From contig NZ_OBEH01000008.1 in the NCBI RefSeq assembly GCF_900215465.1, positions 1-64,000 on the forward strand: 64,000 nucleotides of DNA. Direction: 5' to 3'. Position 1 is the first letter of the stretch; every line of letters begins with the position of its first letter. A program made the position numbers and the translations under genes. The stretch is from Flagellimonas pacifica. Its GTDB lineage: Bacteria; Bacteroidota; Bacteroidia; Flavobacteriales; Flavobacteriaceae. Below the pieces are notes generated by a model that did no database searches, had not been told where the DNA came from, and saw nothing but the letters and a program-made list of their open reading frames with translations. Below are positions 35,401 to 43,334 of the stretch, in pieces.

Positions 35401-36862
35401 CCTTGTACCGTTTTACCTCATTGGCGGTATTGGCCATATGCCCAAAGCTTATTTCGTGCCCGCCGCCCAAACGCCAGTCGTGCCCCGGTGCGGCCTGTTT
35501 CAGTACCCTGTTCAACGGGGAGGACTCAAATTCTGTTTGGGAGTGGGGGTTGGGGGCGTCTGCCAGTATTTCCTGGCCATAGTGTTGCACATAATATGCA
35601 TTTGTGCTTTCCCCGGCGGTGGTCCTATAACTTCCCATGGGTGCCTCAGGGTCCATATCGGCATAGGGCAACCATTCCTTTTCCGTTCTTCCATAGGCAT
35701 CGTACTCCGTATGGGTGATCATATCAAAGGTGTTGTCGTCCGCATCTTTTGGGGTCCTGTCCATCTCCACCTGCTGCACTGGCCTCCCAAGGCCATCAAA
35801 AAAGGTGATCTCCTGTAGTACGGCATCGGATTGGGTGAAGAAGGGAAAATTGTCCTGGTCCTGTGCGTTGGCCAACATCTCGCTTGCGTTCTTTTGGTAG
35901 GTACGGGTGTATACATAGTTCTGGTTTATGGGGTCCGAGGGCACATAGCAATCGTTTTCAAGTGAATATGCACCGTCATTACAGTCATCAATGGGCATGG
36001 GCTGATCGCTCCAGCCCGTTCCCGGGCTACCACAGCTTGGCTGGCTATCGACGGCATGTCCGTCCCCATCACTGTCCAGATACCATGTGATGGGTTGTTC
36101 TATGGTATAGTTTATACTTCTTGATGGGCCCCAACATCCTGTACTGTTGTTTCTTGCCCTGAGATAATAGATGGTCCCACTTGTACGGGTCACCGAATTT
36201 GATGGGTTTGAAGTACTTGTTCCAGAGCCAGTGCCCTGCCAATACCACGTAATCCCTGCTGGGGGTGCCCCTCTTATTAGCACCGTGTTACCGCAGTTTT
36301 TGGTTATAGTGGGCATGGTTGGGGTTGCTGGAACGCCATTTACCGTATAATTGACACTTCTGGCGGGACCCCAACAATTTGTGGCATGTCTTCTTCCACG
36401 AAGATAGTACACGGTGCCACTGGTACGTGTCAGCGTTGTGGATGAATTAAAGGTGTTCGTTCCTGAAGCACTGCTCTGCCAATACCAGGTAATACCAAAT
36501 GGGGGTGTACCCCTGGTGAGCACCGTATTGCCACAGTTATTGGTTGTTGATGGGGTTGGGGGGATTTCCGGGAGGGGATCCTCATCAATGGAATTGTCAC
36601 AATTATTGTCCTTGCCATCACAAAGCTCCGATGCTCCCGGGTATATGGTATTGTCGGTATCGTCACAATCACCATAGACCGATACGTAGCCAACAGGTTT
36701 TGTAAGGGCACATATATAAACCGCTTTCTTACCGTACCCATCCCCATCGACATCCTTGAACCATTGGGTATATTCCGGGTTTACCTCAAAACATGGACCT
36801 TCTTCCGCAAGTCCCACCTGAAGTATACCAAAAACCATTGCTAAAGTATATGCGTATTTCAT
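32495..36862 (-). CDS. Full-length Rhs/YD-repeat polymorphic toxin with M15 peptidase tip
   Basis: A 1455-residue exported protein. Order: signal peptide 1-19 (MKYAYTLAMVFGILQVGLA); MopE-type metal-binding module 34-95 (VDGDGYG, DCDDTDNTIYPGASELCDGK, DNNCDNSIDED); two Ig-like repeats 99-173 and 181-255, each with NCGNTVL and ITWYWQ; a second MopE-like piece 257-306; a DUF6443-like segment; many YD repeats; Rhs core closing with LGRWMNLDPLAEG and NPIVYVDPDG (1218-1222). The tip (1223-1455) has the M15 zinc site: His1334 and Asp1341 in SRHISGDAADI and His1420 in HVHVD, so it probably cuts peptidoglycan peptides. Core DNA is GC-rich, tip AT-rich. Immunity candidate follows after 7 bp. Confidence 0.92.
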   Translation of the reverse strand: MKYAYTLAMVFGILQVGLAEEGPCFEVNPEYTQWFKDVDGDGYGKKAVYICALTKPVGYVSVYGDCDDTDNTIYPGASELCDGKDNNCDNSIDEDPLPEIPPTPSTTNNCGNTVLTRGTPPFGITWYWQSSASGTNTFNSSTTLTRTSGTVYYLRGRRHATNCWGPARSVNYTVNGVPATPTMPTITKNCGNTVLIRGAPPAGITWYWQGTGSGTSTSNPSNSVTRTSGTIYYLRARNNSTGCWGPSRSINYTIEQPITWYLDSDGDGHAVDSQPSCGSPGTGWSDQPMPIDDCNDGAYSLENDCYVPSDPINQNYVYTRTYQKNASEMLANAQDQDNFPFFTQSDAVLQEITFFDGLGRPVQQVEMDRTPKDADDNTFDMITHTEYDAYGRTEKEWLPYADMDPEAPMGSYRTTAGESTNAYYVQHYGQEILADAPNPHSQTEFESSPLNRVLKQAAPGHDWRLGGGHEISFGHMANTANEVKRYKVETSFANNTYMPSLGDDGHYAQNQLYKNITKDENHTGGNEHTTVEFTDKQGRTVLKRTYAPVGLPSEVEAHDTYYVYDDYGNLTYVLPPKMEAGTAPFTNIMDNMDELGYQYVYDHRNRLVEKKVPGKGWEYIVYNNLDQPVLTQDALLRPNKWWLFTKYDAFGRVAYTGMYANGTVIGRSAMQEALDAHYKGNSPPRPYEEKQDNAGSYHYYTNNSFPKSGLDVLTVNYYDNYLFNKDGGTDPQSVYGTPTAQNVKGRPTGSKVKVLGTPNWITTVTYYDAKGRAMYTRSRNNYLKVTDVVENKLDFVGKVLESRTTHTKDSNPSIIVTDNFTYDHVGRPLKQEQTLGGNTETIVENSYDALGQLTSKEVGGGLQTVDYQYNVRGWLKSINDPDDLGNDLFTFKINYNAAEHGTTPLYNGNIAETEWRTANTDNSLKWYTYGYDALNRITGATDNTGNYNLSNVVYDKNGNIRQLHRTGHTNLNATVFGNMDQLAYTYNKGNKLLKVKDNGSNQGFRDGADTTKEYAYDANGNMTSDRNKGITAITYNHLNLPTKVTMGGGTISYIYDAMGTKLKKKVGATGPIMEYAGNYTYENGQLQFFNTSEGYATPDGNGGYDYVYQYKDHLGNVRLSYADNNGTLEIVEENNYYPFGLKHQGYNSNVSSLGNSVAQRFKFGGKEFDESLGLETYDFGARNYNPDLGRWMNLDPLAEGMRRFSPYNYAWDNPIVYVDPDGMFGKYFDGDGNLVYEDGVDDNKVYQVESSVKTNEDGTASLNVEITDLGVESDLVNTNGKTISSEETNNDLVGLAIYTRNNVEGAEDAVVNVTSGDRSTKKNKSVGGSSGSRHISGDAADITISGLSNEDAAMASADSGLFSTVIYYPEKGDTSGFGSKTRTMVSGMGIQTKGDRIGPAPTSYTTIKVTNEQTLNPHVHVDNRPRSGGTKKLRYTGHNGKRNTYKNWKSKRRIQ
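33420..33845 (-). repeat. Rhs-core recombination block present in three copies
   Basis: This stretch of the full-length gene recurs at about 28670-29077 and 30595-30855 with high nucleotide identity; for example, ggtggcaccaacctttttct and cccatggcatcg occur in all three. All copies have the same orientation and each is followed by a different tip or tip remnant, which makes them substrates for homologous tip exchange. Confidence 0.87.
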
Positions 36863-37111
36863 TATTTGGCATAAATGGGGAATTATAGAGAGAAAACAGT
36901 TATTTGGTTTTCTAGTGTGAGATTAGATGTAAACTTATAGCTTGTTAACTTTTAATGGATGCTAGGATTGATAAATGAAGCATTTCAATTTATGGATGAA
37001 CGGTTTGGGTCTGTATAACTTTTACCTAACCCTAGATTGAAGAATTAACAATGTGCAGTAGGGGGGTGATATTTTAACCAAAATATCGTGGTTGATTTAT
37101 TTAAAACAAAA

Positions 37112-37132
37112 AAGCCACCTAAAAGGTGGCTT
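37112..37132 (-). terminator. Intrinsic terminator of the coiled-coil gene
   Basis: Stem aagccacct / aggtggctt with a 3-nt loop; read on the minus strand it is followed by a T-rich tract, 22 bp after the stop of the gene starting at 37934. The remaining gap to the Rhs gene start (36863-37111) holds its promoter region but no gene. Confidence 0.87.
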
Positions 37133-37154
37133 ATATTTTGAAAGCAATTGGCAC

Positions 37155-37934
37155 TTATATTTTTGAGAACATGGTTTGCATTCTTTCCTGCTCTTCTTCA
37201 GCGAGTAATGGATCAACTAAAATCCTACCACTGTGCTCATCTGTAATGATTTTTTTGCGAGAGGCAATCTCAACCTGTACCTGTGGTGGTATAGTAAAGA
37301 ATGAACCTCCTGAAGCTCCCCTTTCCACGGGAACAACGGCCAAACCATTTTTTACATTATGGCGAATCCTTTTGTACGCCTGAATCAAACGGTCTTCAAT
37401 TTTTTCCTCAAACTCCTCTGATTTCTTTAGAAGTGCTTTTTCTTCTTTTTCAGTTTCAGCTAAAATAGCATCAAGCTCACCTTTTTTATGTTTAAGGTGA
37501 CCTTCTCTTTCAGATAGTTTTTCTTTAGTTTCAGAAATAACTTCTTTTTTCTGCTCTATCTGAGCTTTGAATTCCTTAATGTTCTTTTCAGCCAATTGAA
37601 TTTCCAATTCTTGAAATTCAACTTCCTTGCTCAAGGAATTAAATTCACGGCTGTTTCTTACATTTTTTTGCTGCTCAGCATATTTTTTGATAAGCACCTT
37701 GGACTCTTCTATTAAGTTTTTCTTGGCTGCTATCTCAAAATTTACGGTCTCAACATCCGTTTTCAATTTATCCATTCGTGTTTTAAGACCAAGTACTTCA
37801 TCTTCTAAGTCTTGCACTTCCAATGGTAGTTCGCCCCTAACATTGCGTATTTCATCAACCCTGGAATCAATTAACTGTAGATCATACAGTGCTCTTAATT
37901 TTTCTTCCACGGTGTTTTCCTTTTTTTTCGCCAT
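37155..37934 (-). CDS. zf-RING_7 family coiled-coil protein that has lost its zinc cysteines
   Basis: A 259-residue soluble protein, mostly antiparallel coiled coil (about residues 5-190, Lys/Glu-rich). The C-terminal module corresponds to the C4 zinc ribbon of this family (normally CxGC ... CxxCGRIL), but here reads RGASGGSFFTIPPQVQ and IITDEHSGRILVDP: all four Cys positions are Ser, Ala, Asp or similar and the whole protein has no Cys. The family is linked to nucleic-acid or flagellar roles in other bacteria; function here unknown. It lies 3 bp after the NIF3-like gene, so the two form an operon. Confidence 0.85.
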   Translation of the reverse strand: MAKKKENTVEEKLRALYDLQLIDSRVDEIRNVRGELPLEVQDLEDEVLGLKTRMDKLKTDVETVNFEIAAKKNLIEESKVLIKKYAEQQKNVRNSREFNSLSKEVEFQELEIQLAEKNIKEFKAQIEQKKEVISETKEKLSEREGHLKHKKGELDAILAETEKEEKALLKKSEEFEEKIEDRLIQAYKRIRHNVKNGLAVVPVERGASGGSFFTIPPQVQVEIASRKKIITDEHSGRILVDPLLAEEEQERMQTMFSKI

Positions 37935-37937
37935 AAA

Positions 37938-39032
37938 TTATAAATACTTGATGGGATTTGTTATACTTTCCGATAACGAGATTGCAAAATTAGGAATTTT
38001 TTTGATAAGATAATCAACTAATAAATCTTTTGTAAACTGCTCAGTTTCAAAGTGCCCAATGTCCGCCAGTACCAATTGTTGTTCTGCTTCGTAAAATTGA
38101 TGGTATTTTAAGTCCGAAGTAATAAAAACATCTGCATTGGCCTTTTTGGCTGCAGTAATGGCAAAAGCACCGCTACCACCCAGAACCGCTACTCTTTTCA
38201 CCTTCTTTCCCAATAGTTGTGAGTGCCTGATAACCGATGCGTTCATCCGTTTTTTAACTTCCTTTAAAAAATCCAATTCCTCCATTTCATGCCCAAGTGT
38301 ACCTACCATGCCCATGCCAATATCTTGATTGGTATTGTTCAAAATGGTGATTTCATAAGCCACTTCTTCATAAGGATGGGATTTAAAAAGTGCGTTTAAA
38401 ACATCTTTTTCCCTTTCGAACGAGAAAATCATATTTATTTGTTCTTCTTTTTCAAAGTGAATTTCCCCAATCTTGCCAAGGGTAGGGTTTGCACCTTTAC
38501 TTGACTTAAAACTACCTAGTCCTTCTGTACTGAAGCTACAATTACTGTATTTTCCCATCGACCCGCCTCCAGCAGCAAACAGGGCAGATTTTATAGCTTC
38601 GGCGTTTGCTAAAGGTGCATAAGTGGTCAATTTTTTTATTGTTCCTTGTTTTGGAATGAGAATTTTTGGGTTTTGAATATCCAAAACCTCACATATTTTG
38701 GCGTTGACCCCAATATTGCTATTATCCAAAGCGGTATGCATACTATAAATGGCAATGTTGTTTGCAATGGCTTTAATAACCACTCGTTCAACATAATTAC
38801 TCCCTGTAATTTTTTTGAGCCCATTAAAAATGATAGGATGAAAACTCACAACCATATTACATTTTTTGGTAATTGCTTCATCAATTACATTTTCAAGGGT
38901 GTCCAGAGTTACCAAAAGTCCACTTACATTCATATCATTGTTGCCCACAAGCAATCCAACGTTGTCAAATTCCTCAGCATGGGCCAATGGAGCAAGTTCT
39001 TCCAGTATTTTGGTAATATCCTTTACGGTCAT
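37938..39032 (-). CDS. NIF3-like dinuclear metal centre protein
   Basis: A 364-residue protein of the NIF3/YbgI family. N-terminal lobe: LAPLAHAEEFDNVGLLVGN and VVSFHPIIFNGLKKITG; C-terminal lobe: VAVLGGSGAFAITAAKKA, DVFITSDLKYHQFYEA and LADIGHFETEQF, which supply His and Glu metal ligands. The insert of ~110 residues between lobes (LTTYAPLANAEAIKSALFAA, EEVAYEITIL) is the CutA1/PII-like domain of the long form. Members are hexameric toroids; they are sometimes annotated as GTP cyclohydrolase I type 2 without firm proof. In an operon with the coiled-coil gene (3-bp gap). Confidence 0.92.
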   Translation of the reverse strand: MTVKDITKILEELAPLAHAEEFDNVGLLVGNNDMNVSGLLVTLDTLENVIDEAITKKCNMVVSFHPIIFNGLKKITGSNYVERVVIKAIANNIAIYSMHTALDNSNIGVNAKICEVLDIQNPKILIPKQGTIKKLTTYAPLANAEAIKSALFAAGGGSMGKYSNCSFSTEGLGSFKSSKGANPTLGKIGEIHFEKEEQINMIFSFEREKDVLNALFKSHPYEEVAYEITILNNTNQDIGMGMVGTLGHEMEELDFLKEVKKRMNASVIRHSQLLGKKVKRVAVLGGSGAFAITAAKKANADVFITSDLKYHQFYEAEQQLVLADIGHFETEQFTKDLLVDYLIKKIPNFAISLSESITNPIKYL

Positions 39033-39079
39033 TTGATTTTTCTTAGAGTGCTAAAGATAAAATATTATATTTTCGCTTC

Positions 39080-40078
39080 ATGCTCCAACTGCTCCGCAAA
39101 ATAGCATTTCCATTTTCCCTGATTTATGCCTTGGTTGTCTTTGTACGGAACTCTTTGTACGATGTGGGCCTGTTTAAGTCAATCTCATATAAAACACCTA
39201 CCATTTGCGTGGGCAACCTTAGTGTTGGTGGTACGGGAAAAACCCCTATGATCGAGTACTTGATTCGCTTGTTGGAAAATAGCAACATTGCAGTTTTAAG
39301 TAGGGGATATAAGAGGAAATCCAAAGGATTTTTATTAGCAAATGAAAAAAGTACAGTTGAGGATTTGGGGGATGAACCATTTCAGATTCATAAAAAATTC
39401 CCTCAAACTTCTGTTGCTGTAGATGCCGATAGAAGAAATGGCATTGCAAAACTTGAAAGTTTGCTAAAGCCAGACATTATCCTTTTAGATGATGCTTTTC
39501 AGCATAGAAAAGTGAAACCCAAATTCTCTATTTTGTTGACAGCATATGATAATTTGTTTGTTAAAGATTGGTATTTGCCAACAGGAGATTTAAGGGATAG
39601 TAAATTAGAAGCGAAGCGGGCTGATATTATCATGGTCACTAAGTGCCCACAAATCCTATCAGAGGAAGAGAGACGAAAAATTTCAAGTATAATAAGACCA
39701 ACCTCTAGCCAATTGTTGCTTTTTTGTTCATTGGAGTACAGTAGTAAGGTAAAAAATGATTCTGGAAAAAATCTGGACTTGATCGAACTAAAAAATAAAA
39801 ATGTTGCTTTAGTGACAGGAATTGCAAACCCTAAACCACTTGTTTCCCATTTGGGTTCAACGGGACTTAAATTCCAACATTTTGAGTATGGTGATCATCA
39901 TTATTTTTCAGGGCAGGAGATAGCGCGGTTTAAGAATTTTGAAATAGTGCTGACCACAGAAAAAGATTATGTGCGATTAGAGGGAAAGGTTGAAAATCTA
40001 TATTACTTGGAAATTGCCCACCGCTTTAACGAAAGGGATGCACTTATTTTGAGGCAAAAGGTATTGGAGCTAGTCTAG
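39080..40078 (+). CDS. lpxK: Tetraacyldisaccharide 4'-kinase
   Basis: A 332-residue membrane-associated kinase that adds the 4'-phosphate to the lipid A precursor. N-terminal hydrophobic helix FPFSLIYALVVFVRN, then Walker A GNLSVGGTGKTP (45-56) and the LpxK signature SRGYKRKSKGF; DDAFQHRKVKP provides catalytic and metal residues. Length and motifs are normal for Bacteroidota. It shows the cell makes lipid A. The 3' end overlaps the convergent kinase gene by 4 bp. Confidence 0.94.
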   Translation: MLQLLRKIAFPFSLIYALVVFVRNSLYDVGLFKSISYKTPTICVGNLSVGGTGKTPMIEYLIRLLENSNIAVLSRGYKRKSKGFLLANEKSTVEDLGDEPFQIHKKFPQTSVAVDADRRNGIAKLESLLKPDIILLDDAFQHRKVKPKFSILLTAYDNLFVKDWYLPTGDLRDSKLEAKRADIIMVTKCPQILSEEERRKISSIIRPTSSQLLLFCSLEYSSKVKNDSGKNLDLIELKNKNVALVTGIANPKPLVSHLGSTGLKFQHFEYGDHHYFSGQEIARFKNFEIVLTTEKDYVRLEGKVENLYYLEIAHRFNERDALILRQKVLELV

Positions 40079-42297
40079 ACCTGACCTTCCATTTTTCTTT
40101 TGAAGATGTTCTCTCCAATTTTTTGATAGAAGACTTCTGGTTTAAAGGGTTTTGTTACCACATCGTTGCAGCCAGCTTCATAAAAACTATCCAAACTGTC
40201 ATCCAAAGAGATTGCGGTCAATGCTATTATTGGAATTTCCTCATCGAACTTTCTGATTTGACGGGTAGCTTCCTCGCCACTTATCCCCGGCATATGAATA
40301 TCCATTAAAATAGCATCATAAGTATTGGCTTTGGCCAAATCAATAGCTTCGTTACCGTTATTGGCAATATCGCAGGTAATTTCCTTTTTGGTAAGCATCT
40401 TTTTGGTGATCACCTGATTTATTTTGTTGTCCTCTACTACCAATACATGTAATCCGTTAAAATCGAACTCTTCAGGATTTAACTCAAAAGATACTTCCTG
40501 TAAATCATTTTCATTGCATTTTAAATCCATTTCAAAGAAGAAGGAACTGCCATGCCCGAGTTCACTTTCTAAATGAATTTTACTGTTGAAAAGCCCAAGC
40601 AAGCTTTTTACAATGGTAAGTCCTAAACCGGTGCCCCCGTACTCTCTATTGATTTGTACCGAACCTTGCTCAAAACTGTCAAAAATGTTCTTTTGTTGGT
40701 CTTCAGAAATACCAATTCCGTTATCTTTTACTTCAAAGTATAATTTAACCTGGTCTTCATCTTTCTTTAGAAGTTTGGCAATAACTTCCACTTTGCCATC
40801 TTTGGTAAATTTTAATGCATTGCCCACAAGGTTCATGAAAACCTGAGATATTTTTATGGGGTCACCAAGAAGCTGAAGTGGAATGTTTGGATCATAATCC
40901 AAAACTAAGCTGGTATTTTTTTCTGCTGCATTTTGTTGTAATGAATCCACAACATCTGCAAGTATTTTTTGTAGTTTGAACTCAATCTTTAAAGGTTCTA
41001 ATTTGTCGGCATCAATTTTATTTATCTGAAGGATATCATTAATGAAGTTCAATAGATAATCTCCTGAGAACTTTAAGGATTTTAAATGTTCTTTTTGGTG
41101 TTCAGCAGGGTTTTCTTCTAACAACAAATGGGTTAATCCCGTTACTGCATATAACGGTGTGCGGAGCTCATGGGTTACTGTGGATAGAAAGTTGGTCTTG
41201 GCCTCCATTGCTGATACAGCAGAGTCCCTTGCCAGCTCCAACTCTTTATTTTTTGTGTATAATAGATCGTTTGTTTTTAGTTTGATTTGGTTATTCCTAA
41301 AAAGGGATACGGCCAGTAATGAAATTATGGTTAAGAATGCAGATGTAAGAATCGCTGTAATCTCAGAACGGTTTTTAGATTCACTCAGCTCTTCATTTTT
41401 TATGGTAAGCTTGTTGATCTCGTTCATTTGGTGGTCAAACCTTATCTTATCTGCGGTGTTGGTCTCTAATTTTGCTTTCTCAAGATTAAAGATAGAGTCC
41501 TTTATTTGCTCTAAATTTTTTCTATAGTTTAGGGCTTCATCATAATTTCCTGTTTTTTCATAAATGACAGAAAGTCTTTGGTTGGCAGCTCTGATTTCTT
41601 TGAAATAGCCGTGTTTTTCTGCTAGTTCCAATGCGGCTTTTGAGTGGATGATACCTTCTTCAAGGTCATTAAGGTCAAGGCTTATTTTTGCCAATTGTAG
41701 ATTTGCCTTGGTGGCCAAATAAGCTCTTTCTTTGTCATCTGAGTTAACAATAAGCGCGTGTAGGTTTTTAATCGCATCATCATAATTAGTGATGTTTGCA
41801 AAGATATTGGCCTCAATCAGAAGAATATTATTTCCTAAATTCCTGTTATTGCTAAGTTTTCTCGATTCTTCAAGTAATTTAAGCGACTGAAAATTGTTGC
41901 CCTCATCAAAACGAAGGGTTGCCTCTAAGTAGTTATGGAAGGCTTGCCCAAAGGAATATGAAAGATCTTTTAGCAGAATGCTAGCCCTGTCCCAATAGAA
42001 AACCGCGGTTTCTCTATCTCCTTCTTCCAAGAATAATCTTGCATATTGGTGATAGGTGTCCAATAGTAATTTGGCATCCTCATTGTTTTCCGCAATTTCT
42101 GCTGCCTTGTCCAAAGTTTCCAAAGCCTTGTCCGTTTTATTTTGATGGCGATAAACCATATACTCATCAAAAATAGCTTGAACTTTAGCTGTAGAACTGA
42201 TATCTTTTTGACCAAAAATAGCTTGAGTGCATAATAAAATGCACAGTACCATAAATTTTGTACTGCAAATAAGCTTATATATTTTGCTAGAGGTCAA
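40075..42297 (-). CDS. TPR-containing hybrid sensor histidine kinase/response regulator
   Basis: A 740-residue signalling protein. I use TTG 42297, which overlaps the GAPDH stop as TTGA and gives a good signal peptide (KIYKLICSTKFMVLCILLC ... IFGQ); ATG 42348 and ATG 42252 are alternatives. Then about 250 residues of TPR-like helices in the periplasm, a coiled linker, one TM helix (ITAILTSAFLTIISLLAVSL), HisKA with phospho-acceptor His376 in THELRTPLYAV, HATPase_c (FMNLVGNALKFTKDGKV, NGIGI, GGTGLGLTIV) and a receiver domain with Asp666 in AILMDIHMPG. No output domain. Input and target unknown. Confidence 0.92.
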   Translation of the reverse strand: MTSSKIYKLICSTKFMVLCILLCTQAIFGQKDISSTAKVQAIFDEYMVYRHQNKTDKALETLDKAAEIAENNEDAKLLLDTYHQYARLFLEEGDRETAVFYWDRASILLKDLSYSFGQAFHNYLEATLRFDEGNNFQSLKLLEESRKLSNNRNLGNNILLIEANIFANITNYDDAIKNLHALIVNSDDKERAYLATKANLQLAKISLDLNDLEEGIIHSKAALELAEKHGYFKEIRAANQRLSVIYEKTGNYDEALNYRKNLEQIKDSIFNLEKAKLETNTADKIRFDHQMNEINKLTIKNEELSESKNRSEITAILTSAFLTIISLLAVSLFRNNQIKLKTNDLLYTKNKELELARDSAVSAMEAKTNFLSTVTHELRTPLYAVTGLTHLLLEENPAEHQKEHLKSLKFSGDYLLNFINDILQINKIDADKLEPLKIEFKLQKILADVVDSLQQNAAEKNTSLVLDYDPNIPLQLLGDPIKISQVFMNLVGNALKFTKDGKVEVIAKLLKKDEDQVKLYFEVKDNGIGISEDQQKNIFDSFEQGSVQINREYGGTGLGLTIVKSLLGLFNSKIHLESELGHGSSFFFEMDLKCNENDLQEVSFELNPEEFDFNGLHVLVVEDNKINQVITKKMLTKKEITCDIANNGNEAIDLAKANTYDAILMDIHMPGISGEEATRQIRKFDEEIPIIALTAISLDDSLDSFYEAGCNDVVTKPFKPEVFYQKIGENIFKRKMEGQV

Positions 42298-43304
42298 ACG
42301 TAGTTTTTCTTTATAAACAATGCTATTAAATCTATTATTCTGGAACAATAACCAGTTTCGTTATCGTACCATCCAATAATTTTGACCATTTTTCCAATAA
42401 CGGAGGTCATTAAAGAATCAAACGTACAAGAATAGTAACTATTGTTTATATCGATAGAAACAATAGGGTCTTCGGTGTATTGAAGTACGTTTTTTAACTG
42501 ATTATTCGCGTAATACTCAAAAGTATGGTTTATTTCTTCAATAGAAGTCTCTTTTTTAACATTGAAGGTAATGTCCGTCAACGAGCCATTTGGAACGGGA
42601 ACACGTATGCCACATCCTCCTATAACATTGGATAATTCTGGAAAGATTTTGGTCAAGGCTTTTGCTGCCCCAGTTGTTGTAGGGATAATAGACTGCCCGG
42701 CCGCTCTTGACCTTCTTAAATCACGGTGTGGTCGGTCATGCAAGCTCTGATCAGAGGTATATGAATGCACTGTGGTAATATAGGCCTGTTCAATTCCGCA
42801 AAGCTCGTTAATTACCTTGATCATTGGAGCTGCATTATTGGTGGTGCAAGAAGCATTTGAAACAATATGGTCATCAGGGCCGATCTGTGCTTCGTTTACC
42901 CCAATGACCACCATTTTAATGTCTTCTTCTATAGGGGGAACGGATAAAATGACTTTTTTTGCCCCATTTGTTAGGTGATGGCTTAAATCTTCCTTGTTTT
43001 TAAATTTCCCTGATGCTTCTACAACAATGTCAACATTAATTGAATTCCAATCAATTTGCTCGGGTCTTTCATGGTTCAATACCCTTATTTTTTTTCCATC
43101 AACAATAATTTCATTTTCTGTTGATGTGATATCGGCGTTAAAGGTTCCGTGAATGCTATCATATTTTAGCAAATGGGCCAGGGTTTTGGCATTGGCCAAA
43201 TCATTGATGGCTACTACAGAAATGTTGGCGTGACCATGAAGGAGTCTGAACAATGTTCTTCCAATGCGACCAAAACCATTTATGCCAATTGTAACATGCT
43301 TCAT
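42294..43304 (-). CDS. gap: Glyceraldehyde-3-phosphate dehydrogenase, type I
   Basis: A 336-residue NAD-dependent GAPDH: Rossmann start IGINGFGRIGRTLFRLL, catalytic Cys153 in SNASCTTNNAAPMI, phosphate-binding region with HDRPHRDLRRSRAAGQSIIP, and the C-terminal WYDNETGYCSRIIDL. Each element is intact, so it should be active in glycolysis or gluconeogenesis. The TTGA overlap with the sensor kinase downstream suggests co-translation. Whether another copy exists in the genome cannot be told here; VVAINDLANAKTLAHLLKYD is typical of the anabolic/catabolic type I enzyme. Confidence 0.93.
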   Translation of the reverse strand: MKHVTIGINGFGRIGRTLFRLLHGHANISVVAINDLANAKTLAHLLKYDSIHGTFNADITSTENEIIVDGKKIRVLNHERPEQIDWNSINVDIVVEASGKFKNKEDLSHHLTNGAKKVILSVPPIEEDIKMVVIGVNEAQIGPDDHIVSNASCTTNNAAPMIKVINELCGIEQAYITTVHSYTSDQSLHDRPHRDLRRSRAAGQSIIPTTTGAAKALTKIFPELSNVIGGCGIRVPVPNGSLTDITFNVKKETSIEEINHTFEYYANNQLKNVLQYTEDPIVSIDINNSYYSCTFDSLMTSVIGKMVKIIGWYDNETGYCSRIIDLIALFIKKNYV

Positions 43305-43334
43305 GGGAGATGAATGAGTATGGGGTGATGTTAG

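Noticed and set aside
33406..36753. Many plus-strand and alternative minus-strand frames across the Rhs body
   Set aside because: They are Arg/Pro/Cys-rich shadows caused by the GC-rich YD repeats; the 1455-residue frame explains the region.
42252..42348. Alternative ATG starts of the hybrid kinase (42348, 42252)
   Set aside because: 42348 gives an overlong polar lead before the signal core, 42252 removes the positive n-region; TTG 42297 gives a normal signal peptide and overlaps the gap stop.
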